Assembly: GCA_937908275.1 (NCBI GenBank)
Contig: CALERA010000008.1
Location: 1-23,716 of the forward strand
Direction of reading: 5' to 3'
DNA from: an uncultured Desulfarculaceae bacterium
GTDB taxonomy: Bacteria; Desulfobacterota; Desulfarculia; Desulfarculales; Desulfarculaceae
DNA length: 23,716 nt
Under the pieces are notes generated by a model, which was given only the letters and a program-made list of their open reading frames with translations, was not told where the DNA came from and ran no database searches. Position 1 is the first letter of the stretch. The number at the start of each line of letters is the position of its first letter. Both the position numbers and the translations under genes were made by a program. Shown piece after piece: positions 13,522-21,700 of the stretch.

Positions 13522-13863
13522 ATGGAGCGCATCACCCTTAGTTCGCTGCAAAACCTGGCCAGCGACTATCTGGGGGCCAGCAGCCAGCGCAAACGCAACG
13601 CCAGCTCGGCCGAGAGCGAGGGGGTCGACCAGGCCCCGGCCCGGCCCACGGCCGAGAACCCGGTGCAGGCCGACAACCCCAGCCGGGTGTCGGCCTCGGC
13701 CCTGGCGGCGGATCTGGGCCAGACCTGGCCCCGGATGAGCCAGGAAGAGGCGGCCCAGGCCCTGGACCAGACCCTGCCCCAGGTGGCGGCCAGCTCGCCC
13801 TGGAAATTGGCCGAGGTGCACGACATCACCGAACGCAGCCTGGTGCCCCAGCCTTACGTGTAA
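13522..13863 (+). CDS. Small protein of unknown function, partner of the preceding gene
   Basis: A 113-residue protein without a recognised domain. The N-terminus ERITLSSLQNLASDYLGASSQRKRNASS resembles short flagellar rod-associated segments only loosely. The middle is disordered (Pro/Ala/Glu/Ser-rich, about 35-60), followed by helical ALAADLGQTWPRMSQEEAAQALDQTLPQVA. The start is uncertain: ATG 13522 has GGAAGG about 10 bases upstream, while ATG 13513 is adjacent to that site. It begins 15 bp after the previous stop and is followed by a strong terminator, so the two genes form a bicistronic unit under the sigma-54-like promoter. FlgM was considered, but its conserved features are not visible. 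Confidence 0.68.
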   Translation: MERITLSSLQNLASDYLGASSQRKRNASSAESEGVDQAPARPTAENPVQADNPSRVSASALAADLGQTWPRMSQEEAAQALDQTLPQVAASSPWKLAEVHDITERSLVPQPYV

Positions 13864-13954
13864 ACGCGGGTTCCCCGGTCCGGGACGCTGGACCGACAAC
13901 TGAAGGCGCAGGTCCCCTCCTACGCCGTATTTACGGCGGCCCCAAAGGCCGTCA

Positions 13955-13989
13955 GGCGGGCAAGGCAACACCTTGCCCGCCGGCTTTTT
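13955..13989 (+). terminator. Rho-independent terminator
   Basis: A perfect 11-bp stem (GGCGGGCAAGG with CCTTGCCCGCC) around CAACA, followed by GGCTTTTT. A second small hairpin (CGCCGT..ACGGCG, about 13923-13938) lies just upstream. It ends the sigma-54-promoted pair. Confidence 0.92.
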
Positions 13990-14007
13990 GGGGGTGGCGG
14001 CCTCACC

Positions 14008-14754
14008 TCACCGCGCCATCAGGGCGAACACGCCCCAGCCCATGTATTCCCGCGTGTAAGTGGCATAGCGTTTGGGTTCCGAGGTGAGTTGGGCCCTAAC
14101 CTCTTTCGCCAGTTCGTCGTCGGGATTCGCCGCCAGCCAGTGGCGCAGGGTGAGCCATTTGGCCGCCTCGTAGCGATCCCAGCCGTCCTGGTTGGCCAGA
14201 ACCATTTCCACGACGTCGTAGCCGAGCTCGCCGAAAGACGCGAGCAGGTCTGGCAGCAGGAGATAGTCGGAGATTGCATGGGCCTGGCAGCCCTGGGCAA
14301 TCTCTTCCGTGGGGGGTGACTGCCGCCAGTAGGGCTCGCCGATGAGGATGATCCCTCCGGCGCGGAGGCTCTGGGCCAGCAGCGCGATGGCGCCGGCCAC
14401 TCCCCCGCCAATCCAGGTGGCCCCGACACAGGCGGCCACATCGACCTTTTCGCCGGCCACATAGCCGGCGGCGTCGCCGTGGATGAACTCGACCCGATCG
14501 GCGACACCGAGTTCTTGCGCGCGAAGTTGAGCCTGCGCGCTGAACAACTGGCTCATATCAACGCCAAGGCCGATGATGCCGTGATCGCGCGCCCAGGTGC
14601 ACAGCATCTCACCCGAACCGCTGCCAAGGTCGAGCACCCGAGCCCCCGATGCCAGGCGCAGCGCCGCGCCGAGAGTGGCCAGCTTGTCCGGCGTGAACGG
14701 GTTATGGATGCGGTGCGCGCTTTCGCTGATATTGAAGATGCGCGGTATGTCCAA
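14008..14754 (-). CDS. Class I SAM-dependent methyltransferase
   Basis: A 248-residue methyltransferase with the Rossmann fold: motif I ARVLDLGSGSGEML (about 39-52), acidic motif II in GLGVDMSQLFSAQA (about 62-75), motif III DRVEFIHGDAAGYV (about 86-99), and motif IV VDVAACVGATWI. The second half (GGIILIGEPYWRQSPPTEEIAQ..) resembles small-molecule methyltransferases of the Methyltransf_25/11 type; the substrate is unknown. The start is TTG 14754, with AAGGAA about 9 bases upstream. It lies 46 bp after the displaced, probably ancestral, stop of recD2, so before the insertion it may have been the next gene in the addBA-recD2 operon. Its composition is somewhat less GC-rich than its neighbours. 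Confidence 0.87.
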   Translation of the reverse strand: MDIPRIFNISESAHRIHNPFTPDKLATLGAALRLASGARVLDLGSGSGEMLCTWARDHGIIGLGVDMSQLFSAQAQLRAQELGVADRVEFIHGDAAGYVAGEKVDVAACVGATWIGGGVAGAIALLAQSLRAGGIILIGEPYWRQSPPTEEIAQGCQAHAISDYLLLPDLLASFGELGYDVVEMVLANQDGWDRYEAAKWLTLRHWLAANPDDELAKEVRAQLTSEPKRYATYTREYMGWGVFALMAR

Positions 14755-14800
14755 TTGTTATATTCCTTTCACTGGGAAAGATTGCCCCCGGTTATTAGCT

Positions 14801-14919
14801 TCATTGAATCTGCCCAAGAGCCTTCCGCACCCGCTGATCCAACCCGGCGTAGCGCCGCACCGGCTGGGCGTTCCTGACCGCCTGGGCCAGGGCCGCTGGG
14901 TGGCCCACCACCACCAGGC
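14801..14919 (-). pseudogene. Displaced 3' end of recD2
   Basis: A duplicate of the recD2 3' end. On the minus strand it encodes LVVVGHPAAL through GLDQRVRK, as in the intact gene, then continues KALGQIQ and TGA (14803-14801), whereas the current recD2 ends RVRKMHG. The 97-bp core 14823-14919 differs from 16600-16699 by two substitutions and one 3-bp deletion. It has no start of its own and is probably the original recD2 terminus cut off by the insertion. Confidence 0.9.
14823..14919. repeat. Direct repeat copy A (recD2 3' end) flanking the inserted segment
   Basis: 97 bp, same orientation as 16600-16699. Identity stops abruptly at both sides: on the left at the codons for RVRK, on the right within the VVVG segment. 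The copies bracket about 1.68 kb of AT-richer DNA. Confidence 0.93.
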
Positions 14920-14949
14920 CCCGGCGGAAGAGACCCTGCCCCAGAAAGT

Positions 14950-16425
14950 TTAGATGCTTCGTGCCGGATCCTTGTCCCGCACATATTCGATTAGTTCGCG
15001 GCCAAAGTCGGTTGCAGCCTTGAGTTGATCGTAGGCATAGCGCCGATTGTTCAGGAATTGGAGTACCAGCCAATCCCTGCCCGGCCGCTCCGGTCTGATT
15101 CCGGAAAAAAAGAACCCCATTTCCTCGAAGGATTGGCAAAAAATAGCCGTAGATGGCTGGCTTAGCGGAAGATAAAGATAAATTACCTCCAGGCGATCGA
15201 GCTGCCAAAGGCGTAAGCACCTTTGGACTTGAGATAACGTATCATGGCCATAGCTGTTGATGAAAACATGGCCCTTCTGATGATAATTGTCCTTTAATAT
15301 ATCCAGATCTCCAAGCTCCCGCAGTGGGGCTTCACTATGCTGTTCGGTGAATGCTGCCTCAAGTCCCGCATGGCGGCAAATTCGTTCGATCATACTCCGA
15401 TGTTGCGCTGGACAATAGTACGGCCCCCGTGATTGATTCTTAAACATAAAAAGCATGAATAAAAACGACTCTCTCCTGAGCGAATCCTCCTGGATGGCGC
15501 GCAATGCAAACGCCTGAACGCAGGAGACAAACAGGGCCGTCTCTTTCAAGCCATGGTTTAGAGCCGCCTTCTGAGAATATGGGTGAGTCGTGACCGCGAT
15601 AACATACACGCCTCCGGCTCCCAGCTTTTGCGCCTGTTCGATCCCATGGGCAGCCATGGCGTTCATGGAGCCGCTTCCACGAAAGCCTGGGTCCGTAAAG
15701 CCTGAGCACATTTCAAGCAGTTCAGACCTGTCGTCCCGCGAGAGAGCAAAATGGCCTATGATTTCATTCTTTTCAGTTACGGCGACAAAACTGATTAATT
15801 TATCGTTTTCATTAAGTTCACGCACCTTTTGCGGATCGTATATATGCTCATAAAGATAGGAGTAGTCATAGGCCAGGTAGGCCAGCTTTGAAACCGTCGC
15901 CGCCTCGGAAGGGAGCATGCGCCGTAGGCTAACCTTGAGAGGTTCCGAGTCCTGCTTGCAGGGCTTCTCGGAGACATTCGATTTGATGCTGGACTGATTG
16001 TCAGTCGGTATTTCCAGATAAATGCATATCTCCTGCCCGTCCCTGCCTAGATTTTTATATTCAATTCGGTCCACGAAATTACGGATTAGGTGCAGTCCGA
16101 TTCCCCTACCGCCATTGGCAATCATGCCCTGCGATTCGTTTTCCGCGAACTCCCGTAGGTAATCGACGTCAATGGGTATTCCCTTGAATCGCATCGTGAG
16201 AGCCAGGAAGCCATTCTGGATTCCTATCGTTAAATGAACGCGCTCATGTTGGCCGGGCAGATAATTATGCTCAAGAATGTTGGTGAAAACCTCATCGATC
16301 ACGACCTCGACCCGACGGGAAAACCTGTCTCCCGCCCCCACTATCCCGAGATAGGCCATGATGGCGGCTTGCAGCACAGGCAGTGCGGCAAGCTCGTTCC
16401 CTACGGTGATTACTATTGTATCCAT
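14950..16425 (-). CDS. Anti-sigma-type HATPase / GNAT acetyltransferase fusion protein
   Basis: A 491-residue multidomain protein. Residues about 1-140 resemble the HATPase_c_2 (RsbW/SpoIIAB) fold: N-box VVIDEVFTNILEHNY (Glu45, Asn49) and glycine box NGGRGIGLHLIRN (about 104-116). The ADP-contacting Asp of the usual D-x-G-x-P motif appears replaced (RFKGIPID). Residues about 165-320 are GNAT-like (ISFVAVTEKNEIIGHFALS, then a CoA-loop-like DPGFRGSGSMNAM and VTTHPYSQKAALNHG). The C-terminal 170 residues contain a second alpha/beta unit that I cannot name. The ATG at 16425 has GAAGG 8 bases upstream; a TTG at 16440 is possible. Codon use is far more AT-rich than in neighbouring genes, and the gene lies alone between two copies of the recD2 end, indicating transfer. 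A signalling role in partner-switching or protein acetylation is inference. Confidence 0.85.
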   Translation of the reverse strand: MDTIVITVGNELAALPVLQAAIMAYLGIVGAGDRFSRRVEVVIDEVFTNILEHNYLPGQHERVHLTIGIQNGFLALTMRFKGIPIDVDYLREFAENESQGMIANGGRGIGLHLIRNFVDRIEYKNLGRDGQEICIYLEIPTDNQSSIKSNVSEKPCKQDSEPLKVSLRRMLPSEAATVSKLAYLAYDYSYLYEHIYDPQKVRELNENDKLISFVAVTEKNEIIGHFALSRDDRSELLEMCSGFTDPGFRGSGSMNAMAAHGIEQAQKLGAGGVYVIAVTTHPYSQKAALNHGLKETALFVSCVQAFALRAIQEDSLRRESFLFMLFMFKNQSRGPYYCPAQHRSMIERICRHAGLEAAFTEQHSEAPLRELGDLDILKDNYHQKGHVFINSYGHDTLSQVQRCLRLWQLDRLEVIYLYLPLSQPSTAIFCQSFEEMGFFFSGIRPERPGRDWLVLQFLNNRRYAYDQLKAATDFGRELIEYVRDKDPARSI

Positions 16426-16440
16426 GGCATCAACCTTCAA

Positions 16441-16599
16441 GGATGGTCAGGTGAAAATGCTGAAGAGGTTGTCCACATGGTTCCGAGCATGGAGACTGGC
16501 GATTGAGCGCCGCCCAGACTCTTGCGCCGTCGTTTACTTAGACTGCCAGCACCAGAATGCCCTAACCGCATCCCTACTGCATCACATCAACCGTGCATT
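16441..16599. other. Left-over inserted DNA upstream of the HATPase-GNAT gene
   Basis: About 160 bp between that gene and the recD2 repeat, clearly lower in GC than the flanks. On the minus strand one frame reads ..RRSIASLHARNHVDNLFSIFT-stop before the gene, vaguely like the end of a STAS-type anti-anti-sigma protein, but it has upstream stops and no start. I see no integrase, terminal inverted repeats or promoter of good quality. Confidence 0.4.
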
Positions 16600-18749
16600 T
16601 TCCGCACCCGCTGGTCCAACCCGGCGTAGCGCCGCACCGGCTGGGCGTTCCTGACCGCCTGGGCCAGGGCCGCCGGGTGGCCCACCACCACCACCAGGCG
16701 CTTGCCCCGGGTCACGGCGGTGTAGAGTAGCGGCCGGTTGAGCATCACGAAGTGCTCCTGACCCAGGGCCAGCACCACCACCGGATATTCGCTGCCCTGG
16801 CTCTTGTGCACCGTGACCGCGTAGGCCAGGGTCAGGTCGTCGGCCTCGGCCGGGGTGTAGGTCAGCTCGCGGCCGCCCATCAGCACCCGGCAGCCCTCAT
16901 CCTCCAGGCCGGCCACCAGGCCCAGATCGCCGTTGAAGGCGTCCAGTTCATAGTTGTTGCGCACCTGCATCACCTTGTCTCCCGGAGCCAGGTTTTCGGC
17001 TTGGCCTGCCCGGGGATTCAGGGCCGCGCGCAGAAGCTGGTTGAGGTGGGCGCAGCCCAGTTGCCCCCGGTGCATGGGGGCCAGGACCTGGATCTCCTGC
17101 ACCGGGTCCAGGTTGAAGCGGGCCGGCAGGCGGGTCACCACCAGGTCGCGCACCAGCTCGGCGGCCTTGGCCGGGTCGGGCTCCTCCAGGAAAAAGAAGT
17201 CGGCCATCTGCCCGGGTGGGGGCAGCAGCGGCATCTCGCCCAGCAGGATGCGGTGGGCGTTGGCCACCAACAGCCCGCCCTGGGCCTGGCGGTGGATCTC
17301 GGTCAGGCGGGCCACCCGGGCCGCGCCGGAGTCCATCACCTGGCGGAAGACCAGGCCTGGCCCCACCGAGGGCAACTGGTCGGCGTCGCCCACCAGGAGC
17401 AGGCGGGTCTCGGGCCCTAGGGCCTCCAGGAGATGGGCCGCCAGCCAGAGGTCCAGCATCGAGCTTTCATCCACCAGCACCAGGTCTGCGCCCAAGGGGT
17501 TTTCCGGCCCGCGCTGGAAGCGGTTCTCCTTGGGGCTGTACTCCAGCAGGCGGTGCAGGGTCATGGCCTCCAGGCCGGAGACCTCGGCCAGGCGCTTGGC
17601 CGCCCGGCCGGTGGGCGCGGCCAAAAGCACATGCAATCCCATGCGTTGCACCACGGTGACCAGGGCCTTGACCAGGGTGGTCTTGCCGGTGCCCGGCCCG
17701 CCGGTCAAGACCCCCAGGCCGGCGGTCAACAGACCCACCAGGGCGGTGCGCTGGCTGGGCGAGGGCGCGAAGCCCAGGGCCTGGGAGACCCAGGCCAGGG
17801 CCTTTTCCGCTCGCTCCGGTGGCAGCAGGCCGGGCCGGCCCGAGAGCGCCACCAGGGCCTGGGCCGCGCGCTCCTCCAGGACCTGGAATCCGGTGAGGTA
17901 GACCGGCTGGTCGGGGCGGTCGGACTCCAGCACCAGGCGGCGGTCGTTGTGCAGGCGGGCGAAGGCCGGACCCAAAAGCCCCCGCTCCACCCGCAGTTGG
18001 CGGGCGGCCGCCTCCATCAGCTCCTCATAGGGCAGGTAGACGTGGCCTTCCTCGCTGGCCTGGCTCAGGCTGTAGAGCAGGCCGGCCTGGAGGCGGGTGG
18101 GATGGTCGGCGGCCAGGCCGATGCTCTGGGCGATGCGGTCGGCGGTGGCTAAACCGATGCCACGCACGTCCTGGGCCAGGCGGTGGGGCTCGGTTTGGAG
18201 CACCCCCAGGGTGCCGGCCCCGTACTGCCGCCAGATGCGCAGCGCCGTGGAGGCGGGCACGCCGTGGCCCTGGAGAAAGACCATCACCTCGCGCAGTTCA
18301 CCATGGTCGGCCACGGCCTGGGCAATGACGGCCGCCTTTTTGCGGCCAATGCCGGGCACCTGGCGCAAGCGCTGGGGATCGTGCAGGATGACCTCCAGGG
18401 CCTCCACCCCCAGGGCCTCCACGATGGCCTCGGCCAGCTTGGGGCCCACGCCCTTGACCAGGCCGCTGGCCAGGTAGCGCCGCACCCCCTCGGCGTCGCT
18501 GGGGGCCTGGGCCTGGATCTGCTCGGCCTCCACCTGGAGCCCGAACTTGGGGTGCAGGATCTCCCGGCCGGCGAAAGCGATCTCCATGCCCTCGCTGATC
18601 CCGGGCATCCGCCCCACCACCGCCAGGGGGCCGGCCCGGCCGGGCACCTGGACCTTGGCCACGGTGTAGCCGTTCTCGGGGTTGGCGAAGGTGATGCGGA
18701 TCACCCGGCCCCGCAGACTGACCTGACCGTGGTGGCCGCTCTCGCTCAT
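16587..18749 (-). CDS. recD2: RecD2-type ATP-dependent 5'-3' DNA helicase with altered C-terminus
   Basis: A 720-residue superfamily 1B helicase of the RecD2/TraA type. The N-terminal region has the OB-like start (SLRGRVIRITFANPENGYTVAKV) and helix-hairpin-helix repeats (KGVGPKLAEAIVEALG, about 99-114; VPGIGRKKAAVIAQ, about 131-144) that distinguish RecD2 from RecBCD RecD. Walker A is GGPGTGKTTL (about 350-359), followed by TGRAAKRL, Walker B LVLVDESSML, GDADQLPSVGPG, and late motifs VTVHKSQGSEYPVVVL and LLYTAVTRGKRLVVVVG. ATG 18749 overlaps the addA stop (ATGA), so it is translated from the same operon. The last residues (RVRKMHG) come from inserted DNA; the ancestral end appears to be at 14801. 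Only the extreme tail is changed, so activity is probably retained. Confidence 0.94.
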   Translation of the reverse strand: MSESGHHGQVSLRGRVIRITFANPENGYTVAKVQVPGRAGPLAVVGRMPGISEGMEIAFAGREILHPKFGLQVEAEQIQAQAPSDAEGVRRYLASGLVKGVGPKLAEAIVEALGVEALEVILHDPQRLRQVPGIGRKKAAVIAQAVADHGELREVMVFLQGHGVPASTALRIWRQYGAGTLGVLQTEPHRLAQDVRGIGLATADRIAQSIGLAADHPTRLQAGLLYSLSQASEEGHVYLPYEELMEAAARQLRVERGLLGPAFARLHNDRRLVLESDRPDQPVYLTGFQVLEERAAQALVALSGRPGLLPPERAEKALAWVSQALGFAPSPSQRTALVGLLTAGLGVLTGGPGTGKTTLVKALVTVVQRMGLHVLLAAPTGRAAKRLAEVSGLEAMTLHRLLEYSPKENRFQRGPENPLGADLVLVDESSMLDLWLAAHLLEALGPETRLLLVGDADQLPSVGPGLVFRQVMDSGAARVARLTEIHRQAQGGLLVANAHRILLGEMPLLPPPGQMADFFFLEEPDPAKAAELVRDLVVTRLPARFNLDPVQEIQVLAPMHRGQLGCAHLNQLLRAALNPRAGQAENLAPGDKVMQVRNNYELDAFNGDLGLVAGLEDEGCRVLMGGRELTYTPAEADDLTLAYAVTVHKSQGSEYPVVVLALGQEHFVMLNRPLLYTAVTRGKRLVVVVGHPAALAQAVRNAQPVRRYAGLDQRVRKMHG
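16600..16699. repeat. Direct repeat copy B (current recD2 3' end)
   Basis: 100 bp, the partner of 14823-14919 with two substitutions and an extra CAC/ACC triplet. It lies inside the coding end of recD2; the junction at 16599/16600 creates the present C-terminus MHG-stop. Confidence 0.93.
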
Positions 18750-21700
18750 GCCGCCCCGTCTCGCGGCGGCGCGCAGAGGCCGTGGCGGGCCAGGGGGCAG
18801 GCCCCACCCGGGCACTCCGGCCCGGCCGGCAGGTCGGCCGGGTCCATCTCCGCGGGAAGGCTGGCGATCCGGCGGCCAGCCTCCATCAGGTCGGCCTGCC
18901 ACTGGGTCAGGTCGGCGGAGCTGAACTTCAGCTCGCGCCAGAAGGTCTCCTGCTGGCCCAGGAAGACCAGCGCGGTCCGGGGCGGCGGCTCGGGCCGACC
19001 CAGCCCCAGCCAGACCGCCAGGGCGTAGAGGGCCATCTGGGGGCGATACTTTTCGGGCTCGGGATGGTCGCTGACCTTGTAGTCCACCAAAAACGGCGGC
19101 TCGTCGTCGGGCAGGAGCAGGAGGTCGATCTCGCCGATCAGTTCCAGCTCCGGGCCTTGGGGTCCGCAGTCCAGGAGCAGGCTGAAGGGCTCCTCCCGCC
19201 GGACCTGGGGGGGCCGGAGGCGCGAGATGATGTCCGGCAAGGCGGTCTGCCACCAGCCCTCCACCCGCTGCTGGACCGCCGCGCGGGTGTCCGGCGCTAA
19301 AAAACCCAGGGCCTCCAGGGCCGGGGGGATGGCCAAGGGGCCGGCCCAGAGGTCGATCCGCTCCAGCAGGCCGTGGACATGACTGCCCAATTCCGCCGCC
19401 CCGCCCGGCCCCGCCCCGGTTTCCCCGATTGGGCCGGCCAGGCTGGCGGTGTCCAGGCCCCAGCGCCGGGTGAACCAATAGCGCCGGGGGCAGGCCAGCC
19501 AGTCCTCGATGCCGCTGACCGATTCCTGCACCCGGCCCAGGGGTCGGGTGGGAGGGGCCAGGCAGCGCCGCAGCAGGGCCTGGGCCTCGGTCGCCCGGGG
19601 GCCGGGGCTGAGGGGCGGCAGGTCAGGCCCCAGGGCCGAAGCCGGGGCCAGGACCGGCGCCGGGGTCTGGCCGTCCGGGGCGATGACCGTGGCCGCCGGG
19701 TCGCCGAGCACCGCGGTGTCGATCCAGGGCCGCCAGCGGCCGGGATAGTCCCGGGCCTGCCCGCCGTGCAGGCAGAAGATCAGGCGCTCGCGCGCCCGGG
19801 TGCAGGCCACGTAAAACAGGCGGGCGCTCTCGGCCGCAGCCAGGGCCTTCTGGCGTTGGGCCTCGGCCTTGGTCAGGGGAGTGGACTGCCATTTGCCCGC
19901 CAAATGGTCGAAAACCTTGACCGCCAGCACCCCGCCCGGCCCCAGGGCCAACGGCCCGCCACCCCCGCCGGGCGGGCTGTCCAGGTCCGGCAGGGCCACG
20001 ATGGGGAACTCCAGGCCCTTGGCCTGGTGGATGGTCATCAGGCGGATCACGTCCGCGCCCTCGCCCAACAGCGGGGCCTGGGCGTCGTCCGGGGGCGCGT
20101 CCACCAGGGCCTGGAGCTCGCGGACAAAGGCCTCGACCCCGCCCCGGGCGGCGGCGCGGGCGCTCTCCAAGAGCTTGCGCAGATTGGCGATTTTCTGCTC
20201 GCCCGCCAGGCTGGCCGCGTGGAGGGGGACCAGGTCGCCGGCCGCCAGGAGCTCCTCGATCAGCTCGGCCGGGGTCAGACGGCGGGCCAGGCGGCGCAAG
20301 CGGCCCAGGGCTTGGCGGGTGGCCCGCCAGATGGCGGCCTGCTCCGGCCCCAGCCAGTCGGGCAACTCCAGACCCTGCGCCAAAGCCCGGTTCAGGCCCC
20401 AGGACTGGCCCGGCGCGGGCTGGGCCAGCCAGACCAGGGCCTCGTCGCTGAGCCCCACCCCGGGCGAGCGCAGCCAGCCGGCCAGGGCCAGGTCGTCGGC
20501 CGGGTCCAGGGCCGCGCGCAAGCCCAGGAGCAGGTCGCCGATCTCCTGGCAGGCGTAGAAACCCCGGCCGCGCACGGTGTAATAATCCAGGCCGGCCTCG
20601 CGCAAGGCCTCTTCGTAGATATCCACCTGGCTCAGCTTGCGAAAGAGCAGCGCGATATCGCCCGGTTGCGCGCCGGCCGCCAGCAGCCGGCCCAGGTGGG
20701 CGGCCAGGTGCAGGGCCTCCAGCCGCCGCCAGGTGGCCAGCGGCAACTTGGCCTCCTCCGGGGCCAGGCCGGCCAGGTCCAGCACCTCCAGCACCGGCTG
20801 GGCGCTGGGCTGGTAACTGGCCCGGGCGGTCTGGGGATCGTGCCCGGCCCACTGCACAAAGGCCCCGGGCGCGTGCTCCGCCAGGTCGTGGTCGGAGAAA
20901 ACCACCGGGAACAGGCGGTTGAAGAACTCCACCAACTCCGGCCGGGAGCGGTAGTTGTGGGGCAGGGCCTCCAGGCGGCCCGCGCCCTGGGCGAAGCGCT
21001 GCATCACCCGGCCGAACTCGGCCAGGTCCGCGCCCCGGAAGGCATAGATGGACTGCTTGCGGTCGCCCACCAAGAGGCAGCGCACCGGGCTGGCCCCGGG
21101 CTGGTCCTGGCCGGTGAGCAGTTGGACCAGGCGGCCCTGCACCGGGTTCACGTCCTGGTACTCGTCCACCAGCACCGCCTGGTGGCGGGCGCGCAGGGCC
21201 GCGCGCACCGCGGGCTGGGTTTCCAGCAGCTCCAGGGCCAGGAGCAGGAGGTGGTCAAAGGACAGGGCCGCCCGCCGGCGCAGTTCGCGCTCCAGGTCCG
21301 TGGACACCCCCTGGGCCAGGTCCAGGAGATCGCCCAGCCGCTGGCGGGCCGCCGGCACCGCCAGGAGCTCGGCCAGGCCCTGGGCCGCCTCCAGGGCCGC
21401 GTCCTTGAGGGGTTTGGCCTTGCCCCAGTTGCCGCCCAGGAGCGCCAACACCCGGGCCAGGCGCGCGGGGTCCGGGCCTTCCCCGGCCCAGAGTCCGCCG
21501 GGAATCGCCGTGATAACGTTGTTTAGTTGCGGTATCTTGCCGGAAAACTGCGCAGTTTGGTTTAAGTTTCCCGCCGCCAGGTCCCGGACCATGGCCGCCA
21601 CCGCGATTTCCACCCGCCGGGCCAGCTCCGGCCCGGCGGCCAGGGCCGCGTCGTGGGCGGTCAGGCTGGCGGCCCGGACCTGGTCGATGGTCTGGCCCTG

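Noticed and set aside
13522..13863. FlgM (anti-sigma-28) identity for this gene or for 9293-9664
   Set aside because: Neither shows the FlgM N-terminal or C-terminal sigma-binding helix pattern; only the promoters suggest a flagellar link.
14823..16699. Insertion sequence or composite transposon
   Set aside because: No transposase, no terminal inverted repeats, and the flanking repeats are a gene end about 100 bp long rather than a short target duplication.
19373..21526. 717-codon plus-strand frame
   Set aside because: Antisense shadow of addA, low-complexity Gln/Gly/Ala composition.
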